Assembly (NCBI GenBank): GCA_046316615.1
Contig: JBKDAN010000054.1
Coordinates: 1-64,000 of the forward strand
DNA from: BJHL01 sp040378885
Lineage (GTDB): Bacteria; Planctomycetota; Phycisphaerae; Phycisphaerales; UBA1924
DNA length: 64,000 nucleotides
Direction: 5' to 3'
Both the position numbers and the translations under genes were made by a program. The notes under the pieces are model-generated. The model was given only the letters and a program-made list of their open reading frames with translations. It was not told the DNA's origin and did not search any database. How positions within the stretch are numbered: the stretch's first letter is position 1; each line of letters starts with the position of its first letter. Positions 1 to 8,486 of this stretch are shown piece after piece.

Positions 1-71
1 GTGTGGCGCTGCCCGATCACCTGCTCGACCGCAGCGTCCTTGAACTCTCGCGAATAGACCTGCTTTCCCAT
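1..71 (-). CDS. IS3-type transposase OrfA, N-terminal fragment cut by the window edge
   Basis: Read leftwards from an ATG at 71 the frame gives MGKQVYSREFKDAAVEQVIG and runs off the window. This is the usual beginning of the small HTH protein (OrfA) of IS3-family transposases, which binds the element ends. A clear AGGAG ribosome site lies just upstream on the minus strand (about 78-84). Only 23 codons are visible, so the family call rests on this opening motif. The element's end should lie between here and about position 140, where the minus strand has a TGACCC start that could be a terminal repeat, but this is a guess. The insertion lies about 380 bases upstream of atpD. Confidence 0.65.
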   Translation of the reverse strand, partial: MGKQVYSREFKDAAVEQVIGQRH

Positions 72-449
72 CGTGACACTCCTTGCTCCAGGCTGTTGTA
101 GCCAAGACGCGATTGTGTCAACGGAACGTGGGATGGGTCACCCCCAACATCTACTACACCCCCAACACCCACAACCCGCTCATCTACACCCACAACCCCC
201 ACCCAAACCCGCCGCCCCCTCGCTACCGCCGCCCTCATCGCAGCCACAGCCCTGCTCTCGTGCACGCCCACGCCACCCGCGCACGCCAGCATCGCACCAC
301 CAATGCATGCGGAAGCATCATTTCACCCCCACAAAATCCTCACAGATGCCTCCAAAACTCGCCCGCGTCGCGCCCACCGTCTATCCTTGCGACCCTTCGC
401 CGGGCGCGAGTTGCCGGGCGGTGGATTTCTGTCTGCTTTGGAGCACGCA
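72..449. other. Gap between IS fragment and atpD
   Basis: No intact gene is seen. From about 130 the plus-strand frame shared with atpD is open and, at 210-263, reads RRPLATAALIAATALLSC, which looks like a lipoprotein signal ending in a lipobox Cys. It has no convincing start and continues open into atpD. It may be the stump of a gene disrupted by the IS, or chance in C-rich DNA. The atpD promoter should be here, but no clear -35/-10 pair was recognised. Confidence 0.4.
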
Positions 450-1889
450 ATGCCCACGACCGGCACGATTACCCAAGTCATCGGTTCGACCTTCGACGCT
501 CAGTTTCCCGAAGATCAACTGCCCGACATTTACAACGCTCTTGAAATCAAGGGCAGCAACAAGTCCGGCACGATCAACCTCGTGGGTGAAGTGCAGCAGC
601 ACCTTGGCGGCGGCCGCGTTCGCGCCGTCGCGCTGGGCTCCTCCGACGGCCTCGTCCGCGGCATGCCCTGCCTTGACACCGGCGCACCCGTGAGCGTCCC
701 CGTCGGCGAAGCCGTCCTGGGCCGCGTCTTCAACCTCCTCGGCCAGGCTATCGACAACGGCCCACCGCCCGCCACCAGCAAGCGCAGCCCGATCCACAAG
801 GATCCGCCGGCGTTCGCTGCCCTCAACCCCAACACCGAAATCCTCGTGACCGGCATCAAGGTCATCGACCTCATGTGCCCCTTCGTCCGCGGTGGCAAGA
901 TCGGTCTGTTCGGCGGTGCAGGCGTCGGCAAGACCGTCGTCATTCAGGAAATGATCGCACGCGTTGCCAAGAACTTCGGCGGCTACAGCGTCTTCGCCGG
1001 CGTGGGTGAACGCACCCGCGAAGGGAACGACTTGTGGCGCGAAATGAAGGAAGCCGAATACACCGACGAGAAGGGCCAGAAGGCTCACGTGCTCGACAAG
1101 GTGGCGATGGTGTTCGGCCAGATGAACGAACCGCCGGGGAGCCGTCTCCGCGTCGCTCTCTCGGCCCTCACGATGGCCGAAGAGTTCCGCGATGCATCGG
1201 GTAAGGAAACCCTGATGTTCGTCGACAACGTCTTCCGCTTCACGCAGGCCGGTTCGGAAGTGTCGGCACTCTTGGGCCGTATGCCCAGCGCCGTGGGTTA
1301 CCAGCCCACGCTCAGCACCGAGATGGGTGCTCTCCAGGAACGCATCACCTCGACCAGCAAGGGCGCCATCACCTCGGTGCAGGCGATTTACGTCCCTGCC
1401 GACGACTTGACTGACCCGGCTCCCAGCACGACGTTCGCCCACTTGGACGCGTTCATCGTTCTCAGCCGTAACATCGCCGAAAAGGGCATTTATCCCGCCG
1501 TCGACCCGCTCGCGAGCACCAGCCGAATCCTGAGCAAGGAAATTCTGGGCGAGCGTCACTACACCGTCGCGACGCGCGTGCAGCGCATTCTGCAGCGCTA
1601 TAAGGACCTGCAGGACATCATCGCCATTCTGGGCGTTGACGAACTGAGCGAAGAAGACAAGCGCACGGTGAGCCGCGCCCGCAAGATCGAGCGCTTCCTC
1701 AGCCAGCCCTTCCACGTCGCCGAACAGTTCACCGGCTTCAAGGGCGTCGACAGCACGCTCGAAAGCACGATCGACAGCTTCGAGCGCCTCTGCAACGGCG
1801 AAGGCGACGACCTGCCCGAAGGTGCATTCATGTACGTCGGCAGCCTCGACGATGCGAAGGCCAAGGCCGCCAAGATGGCGCAGGGCTGA
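450..1889 (+). CDS. atpD: F1 ATP synthase subunit beta
   Basis: Catalytic beta subunit of the F1 sector of the membrane ATP synthase, 479 residues, the usual size. The Walker A loop GGAGVGKT lies near residue 160, followed by GERTREGNDLWREM and the conserved ALSALTMAEEFRD region. The start at 450 gives MPTTGTITQVIGSTFDAQF, a typical beta-subunit beginning, with GGAG about 8 bases upstream; the frame is open further upstream but that part is not ATPase-like. The gene stands alone: no atpC follows, a terminator comes straight after the stop, and atpG lies about 18 kb away at 20223. The F1 operon is therefore broken up in this genome. Confidence 0.97.
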   Translation: MPTTGTITQVIGSTFDAQFPEDQLPDIYNALEIKGSNKSGTINLVGEVQQHLGGGRVRAVALGSSDGLVRGMPCLDTGAPVSVPVGEAVLGRVFNLLGQAIDNGPPPATSKRSPIHKDPPAFAALNPNTEILVTGIKVIDLMCPFVRGGKIGLFGGAGVGKTVVIQEMIARVAKNFGGYSVFAGVGERTREGNDLWREMKEAEYTDEKGQKAHVLDKVAMVFGQMNEPPGSRLRVALSALTMAEEFRDASGKETLMFVDNVFRFTQAGSEVSALLGRMPSAVGYQPTLSTEMGALQERITSTSKGAITSVQAIYVPADDLTDPAPSTTFAHLDAFIVLSRNIAEKGIYPAVDPLASTSRILSKEILGERHYTVATRVQRILQRYKDLQDIIAILGVDELSEEDKRTVSRARKIERFLSQPFHVAEQFTGFKGVDSTLESTIDSFERLCNGEGDDLPEGAFMYVGSLDDAKAKAAKMAQG

Positions 1890-1922
1890 GCGACGCGATC
1901 TGCAGCACGTTATTCAGAGAAG

Positions 1923-1951
1923 CCCCGCAAGTCATTGCGGGGTTTCTTTTT
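1923..1951 (+). terminator. Rho-independent terminator of atpD
   Basis: An 8-bp stem CCCCGCAA / TTGCGGGG (1923-1930 and 1935-1942) with a 4-base loop is followed by a T-rich run, 33 bases after the atpD stop. Confidence 0.85.
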
Positions 1952-2033
1952 GCGCGTGACTTCGCATACCCCGCGGGTACCCTTGTCACAACAAAGAGCG
2001 GCTTGACGGCCGCTGGAGAGAAGGAGAAGAGAG

Positions 2034-2840
2034 ATGAAGAGCGTTTTTGTGGCTGCCCTGGTGGCGGCGGCGTCGATGGCATCGGCGCAATCGATTGTGT
2101 CGTTCACGGGCACGTACTCGCAGAACTTTGATTCGCTGGTGAACACGGGCACGAGCTCCTCGTGGAGCAACAACCCGGCGTTCCCGGTCATTCAGGGCTG
2201 GAGCGCGTGGCGCACCAACAGCGCCGGCATCTTCGGCGCCCGCGATGGCTCCACTAACAACTTCACCGCGTACGGCATCAACGACGGTGGCAGCAACGGC
2301 GGCAACCTGTACAGCTACGGCAGCGTCGGCAGCACTGATCGCGCGCTGGGTTCGCTTTCGTCGGGCACGCCTGGTGACATCCTCATCCTTCTCGCGCTCC
2401 GCAACGACACCGGTGCGGCGATCACGGATATCACGCTGAGCTACGACAGCGAGCAGTGGCGCAACGGCGGCAACACCGCCCTGCACAGCCATGTCCTCGA
2501 TTACAAGGTTGTCAGCAGCATCAGCTTCAGCGACAACGACGCTTCGTTCACGACCGGTTACGTCGCTCCCGGCGCGAGCTTCAACACGGTTACCAACGTC
2601 GCCAGCGCGACGGCGGCTGCGGTTGATGGCAACGTGGCGGGCCTGAGCGCGGGCCGCGGCGGTGCGATCAGCCTGACGTGGAACCCTGGCGAAATCCTGC
2701 TCGTCCGCTGGTGGGACGACAACAACCAGGGCAACGACCACGGCCTGGCGATTGACAACCTGACGATCGTGCCGGCTCCGGGCGTGATTGCGCTGATGGG
2801 CGCGAGCGGCCTGATGGTTGCGCGTCGTCGCCGCAAGTGA
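2034..2840 (+). CDS. Secreted protein with PEP-CTERM-like C-terminal sorting tail
   Basis: 268 residues. A Sec signal peptide (MKSVFVAALVAAASMASAQ) is followed by a Gly/Asn/Ser-rich extracellular domain of unknown function (NTGTSSSWSNNPAFP early on). The protein ends VPAPGVIALMGASGLMVARR-RRK: a Pro-Gly motif, one hydrophobic helix and an Arg cluster, the layout of PEP-CTERM tails processed by exosortase-type enzymes. The ribosome site is strong (GGAGAGAAGGAGAAGAGAG just before ATG). The gene is monocistronic between two good terminators. It shares the type of tail, but not the body, with the gene at 34951. Function is unknown; a surface or matrix protein is the natural inference. Confidence 0.8.
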   Translation: MKSVFVAALVAAASMASAQSIVSFTGTYSQNFDSLVNTGTSSSWSNNPAFPVIQGWSAWRTNSAGIFGARDGSTNNFTAYGINDGGSNGGNLYSYGSVGSTDRALGSLSSGTPGDILILLALRNDTGAAITDITLSYDSEQWRNGGNTALHSHVLDYKVVSSISFSDNDASFTTGYVAPGASFNTVTNVASATAAAVDGNVAGLSAGRGGAISLTWNPGEILLVRWWDDNNQGNDHGLAIDNLTIVPAPGVIALMGASGLMVARRRRK

Positions 2841-2863
2841 TTGCGGGCTGAATTCCGATCTCC

Positions 2864-2891
2864 AAACCCCGCGAGAAGTCGCGGGGTTTTT
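2864..2891 (+). terminator. Rho-independent terminator
   Basis: The stem AAACCCCGCGA / TCGCGGGGTTT (2864-2874 and 2879-2889) has a GAAG loop and ends in a T run. It closes the PEP-CTERM-like gene. Confidence 0.88.
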
Positions 2892-2939
2892 GTCTGCGCG
2901 AGTTGTGGTTACACTATTTGCTCACAAGGGAGGTGCACG

Positions 2940-4037
2940 ATGCGGCATGTGAACTGGTTGGCGGCGGGGATTGTGCTGGTTGCGATGGCAGGTTTCGCGG
3001 CGGGGCAGGGGTTGTCGGCTCAAGAGATTGAGCAGCGGATTCGCGATGGCGGCGAGATTGAAGACGATGCGGCGCGGCTGAGGCATTTTGATGCACTGGC
3101 GGCGGCACTGCGTCGGCAAGAGGCATCTGAGGCCAAGGCGGGTTGGCAGATTGAGCGCACTGTCTCGCCTGTGACTGACAAGGTGACACTGACGTTGACG
3201 CTGCAAGCTACCGACGAAGTTGAGGTCGGAGGTGGAAAGAGAGTTCGGCCCCTCATCATTGTGCGAGTCGATGACCGGGTTGTCGAGTGCTGGGTGGTAT
3301 TTGGCACCAGCGTGATCTCGCAGCAGCGCGATCAACAGTTGCGTATTCCGATGCGCGTCGATGGGTACAAGGCGCGTCGATATGAGTCGGCGGACGTCCA
3401 CCGTTCAGCGGATCGCATGCGCATCCGTGACGGCATGAGGTTGCTGCAGCAATGCGCGTGCGGTCAGCGACTGCTGATGGAGTTTCCGACAGCGCAAGGT
3501 GACAGCGTCGCGGCGTTTGACGTGAGCAACTCGCGCGAGGCGGTGCAGGCGATTGAGGAAGTGGTGGGACAGAAGTTTGATGTGCAGTGTCCGCGATCGC
3601 TGGAAGAGGACGCATCGTGGTATGCGATTGAAGAGATTGCATCACGGGCGTCCATGGGATCCATGCAGCAGGTAGGGCGCGATGTGCTGCTGTGGCACGG
3701 CGGGGGCATTTTCACGGGCTCGTCTGACGAAGCGGCGTGGAAGCCAGAACTCTCCATGTATTGGCCGCAAATTCACGCTTGGCTGGCGAACAACCCCAAG
3801 GGCCGCATTCGTGCGACGAGCTTTGGATGGAGGATGGAGGGGGCACCGAAGGCCGCGTCGGCGGAGGGACTGCGCGACTGGCTGAAAGGGGAGCTTGAGA
3901 GGCTGTGGTTTGACACGAGTCGCATTGAAGTGGTGGCGGTGACTTCTGAACGGGCCGCGGAGCTTGTGCGTCGGCCTGCATATGAGTTGTTCAATCATCG
4001 CTACGGATTTGAGCTGGCGTTCATCAACGAGCCGTGA
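2940..4037 (+). CDS. Secreted protein of unknown function
   Basis: 365 residues, not recognised. The start at 2940 is set by GGGAGGTG 6 bases upstream and yields a Sec signal peptide (MRHVNWLAAGIVLVAMAGFAAGQG); the open frame extends further upstream but would bury the signal. The mature protein begins with a charged helical stretch (LSAQEIEQRIRDGGEIEDDA), then a mixed alpha/beta region. No catalytic motif, repeat or membrane segment after the signal was seen. A TTACACT hexamer 25 bases upstream may be its -10 box. Probably periplasmic; no partner is apparent in the neighbourhood. Confidence 0.6.
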   Translation: MRHVNWLAAGIVLVAMAGFAAGQGLSAQEIEQRIRDGGEIEDDAARLRHFDALAAALRRQEASEAKAGWQIERTVSPVTDKVTLTLTLQATDEVEVGGGKRVRPLIIVRVDDRVVECWVVFGTSVISQQRDQQLRIPMRVDGYKARRYESADVHRSADRMRIRDGMRLLQQCACGQRLLMEFPTAQGDSVAAFDVSNSREAVQAIEEVVGQKFDVQCPRSLEEDASWYAIEEIASRASMGSMQQVGRDVLLWHGGGIFTGSSDEAAWKPELSMYWPQIHAWLANNPKGRIRATSFGWRMEGAPKAASAEGLRDWLKGELERLWFDTSRIEVVAVTSERAAELVRRPAYELFNHRYGFELAFINEP

Positions 4038-4237
4038 ACGCACGTGGGCGGCGCGCGGTTTTCCATGGCTTCAACACCACTTGCGAGGGCAGGGAAGCTT
4101 GCTCAAGCAGGTGGCGTGCATGGCGGGGCGGTACTTGAAGCGTCCGCGAGAAAACACTGGGTTTTTCATGGCATTTGCGATACGCAGGTGTGGAGTGGCG
4201 ACATCTCGTGGGGCGGGGCGGTGGTCTATGTTTCTTC

Positions 4238-5494
4238 ATGCTCAAGCACATGATCGCGGCGATGGCTTTGGTGGCTGGTAGTGCACTTGCTCAACCGATC
4301 AAGGTTGAGGTGCGTGGGGAGCCGGGCAACTACTCGTTGCTGCGGGGTGGTCAGCCGTATTTTGTGGCGAGCGCGGGTGGGGTGAGTGCGATTGAGTCGC
4401 TGGCGAAGGCGGGGGGCAACAGTGTGCGGACGTGGGGGGCGGATGATTTGACGCCGCTGCTCGACAAGGCGCATGCGCTGGGGATGAGCGTGACGGTGGG
4501 GATTTGGCTGGAGCATCCGCGGCATGGGTTTGACTACAACGACCCGGTGAAGGTTGCGGAGCAGTACGAGAAGGCGAAGGCCGCGATTCTCAAGTACAAG
4601 GATCATCCGGCGGTTTTGATGTGGGGCATTGGCAATGAGATGGAGGGTGAGGGGAACGACGCGGCGATCTGGTCGGCGATCAACAACATTGCGTCGATGG
4701 CGAAGAAGCTTGATCCGCATCATCCGACGATGACGGTGATTGCCGAGATGGGCGACAAGGGGCAGAAGGTCAAGAACATTCACCGGCTGTGTCCGGACAT
4801 TGACATCATCGGCATCAACTCGTACGGCGGCGGGCCGAGCATCGCGGAGCGGTACAAGCAGTTTGGCGGGACCAAGCCGTACATCATCACGGAGTTTGGG
4901 CCCAACGGCACGTGGGAGATCGGTCGCAACGACTTTGGTGCGCCGCCGGAACTGACCAGCACGCAGAAGGCGCAGGCGTATCGCAACACGTATGAGAAGA
5001 GTGTGCTGGGGGCGAAGGGGACGTGCCTGGGTTCGTACGCGTTCTTGTGGGGCCACAAGATGGAAGCCACGAAGACGTGGTTCGGCATGCTGATGCCGGA
5101 CAACACGACACTGCTCGCGTCGGCGGAAGTGATGAGCGAGTTGTGGACGGGCAAGGCGCCGGCCAATCGCGTGCCGGTGATTGAGACTTTTGCTTTTGAT
5201 GGTCCTGATCGCGGCGCGCCGGGCGCAAACCTGCAAGTGAAGCTCGGCGTCACGGATCCTGAGAAGGATGCGATGACGAGCGAGTGGATGCTGCTGCGCG
5301 AGACGACGCAGTACGAAACGGGCGGCGACTTCATCGCGACGCCCGAACAACTGAAGGCGGCGGTGCACGACACGAGCCTGACGGGCGCGACGATCACGCT
5401 GCCTCAGCAGCCGGGGGTGTATCGGATTTATGTGTACGTGCGCGACGGCAAGGGCGGGGGCGCGACGGGGAGCTTGCCGATGCTGGTGAAGTGA
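4238..5494 (+). CDS. Secreted clan GH-A glycoside hydrolase-like protein
   Basis: 418 residues. A signal peptide (MLKHMIAAMALVAGSALAQ) precedes a TIM-barrel domain. GIGNEMEG near residue 130 carries the expected acid/base Glu, and IITEFGPNG near residue 217 the expected nucleophile Glu of clan GH-A enzymes, as in the GH2 catalytic barrel. The text between them (LDPHHPTMTV, IDIIGINSYGGG) also fits. The last 100 residues form a separate beta-rich domain ending in an Ig-like strand pattern (GVYRIYVYVRDGKG). It probably cleaves or transfers beta-linked glycans outside the cytoplasm; the substrate cannot be read. ATG 4250 is an alternative start with the same signal peptide. Confidence 0.75.
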   Translation: MLKHMIAAMALVAGSALAQPIKVEVRGEPGNYSLLRGGQPYFVASAGGVSAIESLAKAGGNSVRTWGADDLTPLLDKAHALGMSVTVGIWLEHPRHGFDYNDPVKVAEQYEKAKAAILKYKDHPAVLMWGIGNEMEGEGNDAAIWSAINNIASMAKKLDPHHPTMTVIAEMGDKGQKVKNIHRLCPDIDIIGINSYGGGPSIAERYKQFGGTKPYIITEFGPNGTWEIGRNDFGAPPELTSTQKAQAYRNTYEKSVLGAKGTCLGSYAFLWGHKMEATKTWFGMLMPDNTTLLASAEVMSELWTGKAPANRVPVIETFAFDGPDRGAPGANLQVKLGVTDPEKDAMTSEWMLLRETTQYETGGDFIATPEQLKAAVHDTSLTGATITLPQQPGVYRIYVYVRDGKGGGATGSLPMLVK

Positions 5495-5506
5495 GGGGCT
5501 GTGTGG

Positions 5507-5854
5507 TTAGTCGTCGGCAGCGAGAGCGGCGGCTTGCGCCACGAAAGCGCCGACGGAGTCTGACAGTTCGCTCGTGCGTTCGATGAAGACGAACTTCATG
5601 CGCTTGCCCGTTTGCTGGAGCAGTGCGTGTGGGTCAATGAGATCTCGGCCCCGCTCGAAGGCAATCTTGACGCCCGTGCCGTACGGATAGATGACGCAGA
5701 AGAGACCAGGTGCTTTATAGCCCAAAGCGTTCCACCCGGGATACACGTGTTCAGTTGCATGAGGAGCGTGCCGCTGAACAAGCGAGCGAGCGGCTCGAAG
5801 CAGTGCTTGCTTGGACGGCTCCTGCTCTTTGATCCATGCCAGAGACGTCGTCAT
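5507..5854 (-). CDS. DUF1801-family protein
   Basis: 115 residues, convergent with the glycosidase (12-base gap). The sequence reads as a small DUF1801/YdhG-like domain: EHVYPGWNALGYKAPGLFCV, then a lysine-containing strand (TGVKIAFERG) and a C-terminal helix. Members are small cytoplasmic alpha/beta proteins without a firmly known role. No signal peptide or membrane segment. The ribosome site is weak, so the exact start is less certain than the family. Confidence 0.7.
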   Translation of the reverse strand: MTTSLAWIKEQEPSKQALLRAARSLVQRHAPHATEHVYPGWNALGYKAPGLFCVIYPYGTGVKIAFERGRDLIDPHALLQQTGKRMKFVFIERTSELSDSVGAFVAQAAALAADD

Positions 5855-5915
5855 GGCTGAAGATAGGTCTGCCAGCAGAAATCGCCCATCTTGATGAATG
5901 CACTAGAATGCCAGC

Positions 5916-6749
5916 ATGGGGACATGGTCCGTGCTTGATCGTGTGTCGTTGTGGCGAGGCGAGCGTGAATTGGCGCTTGCGCGGCAGCGTGTGCGTCCGT
6001 TGCCTGCGGGGACGGTGTGGTACAAGCGATATGTGGGTGAATCCATCGCTGTGCCTTGGTGGCAGGTGCTTGCTTTTGTTGGCGCGTTCGGCACGCTGAT
6101 CGCGGTGAACGCTTTCTTCTCGGCCGTGCAATTGCCTTGGCGATCGGAGGAGTGGGACGCAGCAATGTTTTCGGGATGGCTGTGGCAGATGGCTTTGGGG
6201 GTAATGCTGGTGTGGATGGGATGCCGGTCCTGGCCTTCACGGCGGGCCAAGGCGCGGGCGCGGCGAGCGCGGGTGCGGCCGTTTGTGGATGTCATGCGTG
6301 GGCGCGGGGAAATTGCGCTGGCGCAGCGTGTGTTGACGGAGCGGCGGAGCGGATTGAGTCTGGAGTCTGACGCACCGTTCTGGATTGTGCTCAAGGCTGT
6401 GGCACCGACGATTCAGTTGGTCTTTGGCTGCGTAGTGATCGCTGTGGCCATGGAGGTACTGCTGACGAACACGACGCGGGTCGGTCCGATTGCCATGGTG
6501 GTGTCGATGGTTGTGGCGATGGGCGCGGGGTGGTGGCAGTTGGGCAATCCGAAGCGTGTGATGGATGGTCGGTGCGCGGACTGCGGGTATGACCTGCGGT
6601 CGGTTGAGTCGGAGGCGGCGCTGGTGGCGGCGGGGGTTGATGCGGGGCCGGGTCGGTGTCCGGAGTGCGGGACGCGACTGCCCTTGGTGCCGCCCGCGAG
6701 TGGGCGTGAGGTGTTGTGGTGGGACGCGCGCACGCGGGGACTGGTGTGA
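5916..6749 (+). CDS. Membrane protein with C-terminal zinc ribbon (paralogue 1 of 3)
   Basis: 277 residues, function unknown. Layout: a short charged N-terminus (MGTWSVLDRVSLWRGERELA), WYKRYVGES, two membrane helices (about residues 45-110), an Arg/Ala-rich cytoplasmic stretch (RRAKARARRARVRPF), two more helices (about 150-200), then a C-terminal zinc ribbon with CADCGYDLRS and RCPECGTRLPLVPP. It is followed one base later by a protein of the same design and then a third. The tandem set looks like an ancient triplication. The shared Pro-Leu-Val-Pro-Pro after the second Cys pair is diagnostic of the family in this window. Confidence 0.75.
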   Translation: MGTWSVLDRVSLWRGERELALARQRVRPLPAGTVWYKRYVGESIAVPWWQVLAFVGAFGTLIAVNAFFSAVQLPWRSEEWDAAMFSGWLWQMALGVMLVWMGCRSWPSRRAKARARRARVRPFVDVMRGRGEIALAQRVLTERRSGLSLESDAPFWIVLKAVAPTIQLVFGCVVIAVAMEVLLTNTTRVGPIAMVVSMVVAMGAGWWQLGNPKRVMDGRCADCGYDLRSVESEAALVAAGVDAGPGRCPECGTRLPLVPPASGREVLWWDARTRGLV

Positions 6750-6750
6750 G

Positions 6751-7587
6751 ATGGGGATCTGGTCTGCGCTGGATGACATCACGCTGTTTCGCTCTGAGCA
6801 GGCGAGCTACGAGGCGGAGCGTCATCGCAAGCCGAGTAAAGACGCGCCGTGGTATCGCCAGCATGTTTCAGAGTCTGTCTCGATATCGTGGCTTGGGCTG
6901 TTCTCGGTGACGCTTGCACTGTGCATTTTCGTTGCTGCGATGTTGACGCGATCTACCGAGGCCGCGTGGTGGGCGCCGATTGAGCAGGCAGTGACGTCCA
7001 TCTCGTCGACGCTGTACGTCGCGATGGCTTTCTTTTTGGTTTGGATTGCACTGGTGTACCTGAAGGATGTTCGCAAGCGAGCGCTTGCACGCCGTGCGAG
7101 GGTCGCGCCTTTTTGCAGTGCGATCAGGCGGCGCGATGAGAGCGGGCTTGCCACGGCGCGGCATGCGCTTGCGTTACGACGCGAGCAGCCGGTGGAAGGG
7201 GGAGCGCTCATCGCTGCGATGCGGGTCAACATGCGCGCGTTCCTGCTGCTGGGAGCCGCGATGTGTCTGGTCAATGGCGTTGAAGGGTTTACTGGGGTCA
7301 AGATCAACGGGGCATCTTCGGTTGCTGTGGTTTGTGCGGCGATGCTGCTTTTTTACAGCCTTAAGAGAGGTCAGGGTTCGGCGATGGCTCGTCAGCGGGC
7401 CAAGCGGTGTCCGCACTGCGACTATGACTTGTCGTCGGCCACGGTGGATGAGCAGCTTGCGGCGCACGGGGTGGATGCGGGGCCTGAGCGATGCACGGAG
7501 TGCGGGCTGCGGTATCCGCTGGTGCCGCCGGCGACTGCGGGTGAGGTGACGTTCTGGGATCGGCGCACGCGCGGGGAGCGTGCGTGA
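6751..7587 (+). CDS. Membrane protein with C-terminal zinc ribbon (paralogue 2 of 3)
   Basis: 278 residues. The start at 6751 is chosen because it is one base after the previous stop and gives MGIWSALDDITLFRSEQASY, matching the start of paralogue 1; an open frame further upstream lies inside that gene. It has the same plan: WYRQHVSES, two helices, an Arg-rich stretch (RKRALARRARVAPF), two helices, then CPHCDYDLSS and RCTECGLRYPLVPP. It is translationally coupled to both neighbours. Function unknown; the paired Cys residues suggest a Zn-binding ribbon facing the cytoplasm. Confidence 0.75.
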   Translation: MGIWSALDDITLFRSEQASYEAERHRKPSKDAPWYRQHVSESVSISWLGLFSVTLALCIFVAAMLTRSTEAAWWAPIEQAVTSISSTLYVAMAFFLVWIALVYLKDVRKRALARRARVAPFCSAIRRRDESGLATARHALALRREQPVEGGALIAAMRVNMRAFLLLGAAMCLVNGVEGFTGVKINGASSVAVVCAAMLLFYSLKRGQGSAMARQRAKRCPHCDYDLSSATVDEQLAAHGVDAGPERCTECGLRYPLVPPATAGEVTFWDRRTRGERA

Positions 7588-8486
7588 TGCCGAGGCCGAC
7601 TTCGATTGCAGATGGTGTGGGGTTTGCTGAGTCGCCGGTTGCAACGCGGGTGAAGCGGCCTGCGCCGAGCAAATTCAATCCGGTGATCTGGGGTGAGTCG
7701 CAGCAGTCTGTGTGGCGGCGCGGCGGTGTGCCTGAGGAGCGGGTGGGGTGGGTGAGCAATCCGAAGAAGACGCGGATGGCATGGTTGGGTGGGTGCGTGT
7801 TTGTGGTCGGGTTTGCATCACTGTTTGTGTCGAGCATTCCTGACCAGTTTCGAGCAGTGCCTTGCATGGTGTGCGCGTGTGTCGGGCTCGCGTTGTTCGC
7901 CGCGACGACATCGTGGAGTGATGCGCGGATCGGCGGCGTGCGATTTGTGCGGGTGGCTCCGCTGCGGCGCGTGCGGGCTGCGCTAGCGGCGGAATCGCCG
8001 GTGAGCGGGAAGTTAGCGGAGGCGGCGATGGAACTGCTGGCTGAGCGGCGCGCGCATCGGGCGACTCTGACGCGGATGAAGCGAGCGAGCGACGGCGTTG
8101 CATCTCCGGCCGGGCTGCGGTTGATGATCGCGGGACAGTTGGTGATGTATCTGGCTATGTTGATTTTGCCTTTGACGACGCTGGTGCCTGCGGCGCGAGG
8201 TGCACTTTGGTTGACGCTGCCCGCGATGGTCGTGGGCGTGGGTGGGATGTGCTTCTTTGGATGGCGGACGAGCGCAAGTCGGCGTGTGGACGAGCGGCAG
8301 CGTGCGGGCAGTTGCCCGGACTGCGGATATGAAGTTGGTGGCTTGGGCGATGATCCGGCGTTGAACGGCCTAGTGCCGGGGTGCGGGCCGGCGAGTTGTC
8401 CGGAGTGTGGCGTGAAGTATCCGTTGGTGCCGCCGCCAACACCGAGGGAAGTTGCGGAGGGGAATCGCCCGCGGGTAATCAGATGA
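7587..8486 (+). CDS. Membrane protein with C-terminal zinc ribbon (paralogue 3 of 3)
   Basis: 299 residues. The ATG at 7587 overlaps the previous stop by one base (TGATG); a GTG at 7584 is an alternative. It differs more from the other two at the N-terminus (longer, Pro-rich, soluble) but keeps two pairs of membrane helices, a middle Arg-rich segment (VRVAPLRRVRAA) and the terminal ribbon CPDCGYEVGG ... CPECGVKYPLVPPP. The three genes form one rightward operon. The end overlaps the convergent DoxX-like gene by 8 bases. Confidence 0.72.
   Translation: MPRPTSIADGVGFAESPVATRVKRPAPSKFNPVIWGESQQSVWRRGGVPEERVGWVSNPKKTRMAWLGGCVFVVGFASLFVSSIPDQFRAVPCMVCACVGLALFAATTSWSDARIGGVRFVRVAPLRRVRAALAAESPVSGKLAEAAMELLAERRAHRATLTRMKRASDGVASPAGLRLMIAGQLVMYLAMLILPLTTLVPAARGALWLTLPAMVVGVGGMCFFGWRTSASRRVDERQRAGSCPDCGYEVGGLGDDPALNGLVPGCGPASCPECGVKYPLVPPPTPREVAEGNRPRVIR

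Noticed and set aside
228..303. purB insert (window 24202-24429) as an intein
   Set aside because: Given here in residue numbers: about 65-75 residues is too short for an intein, and no Cys/Ser start or His-Asn end motif is present.
381..1715. Long leftward open frame opposite atpD
   Set aside because: It is an antisense shadow of a high-GC essential gene, with no domain and no ribosome site.
4226..5368. 380-codon leftward frame opposite the glycosidase
   Set aside because: Arg/His/Pro-rich composition typical of antisense frames in GC-rich genes; the sense protein has signal peptide and catalytic motifs.
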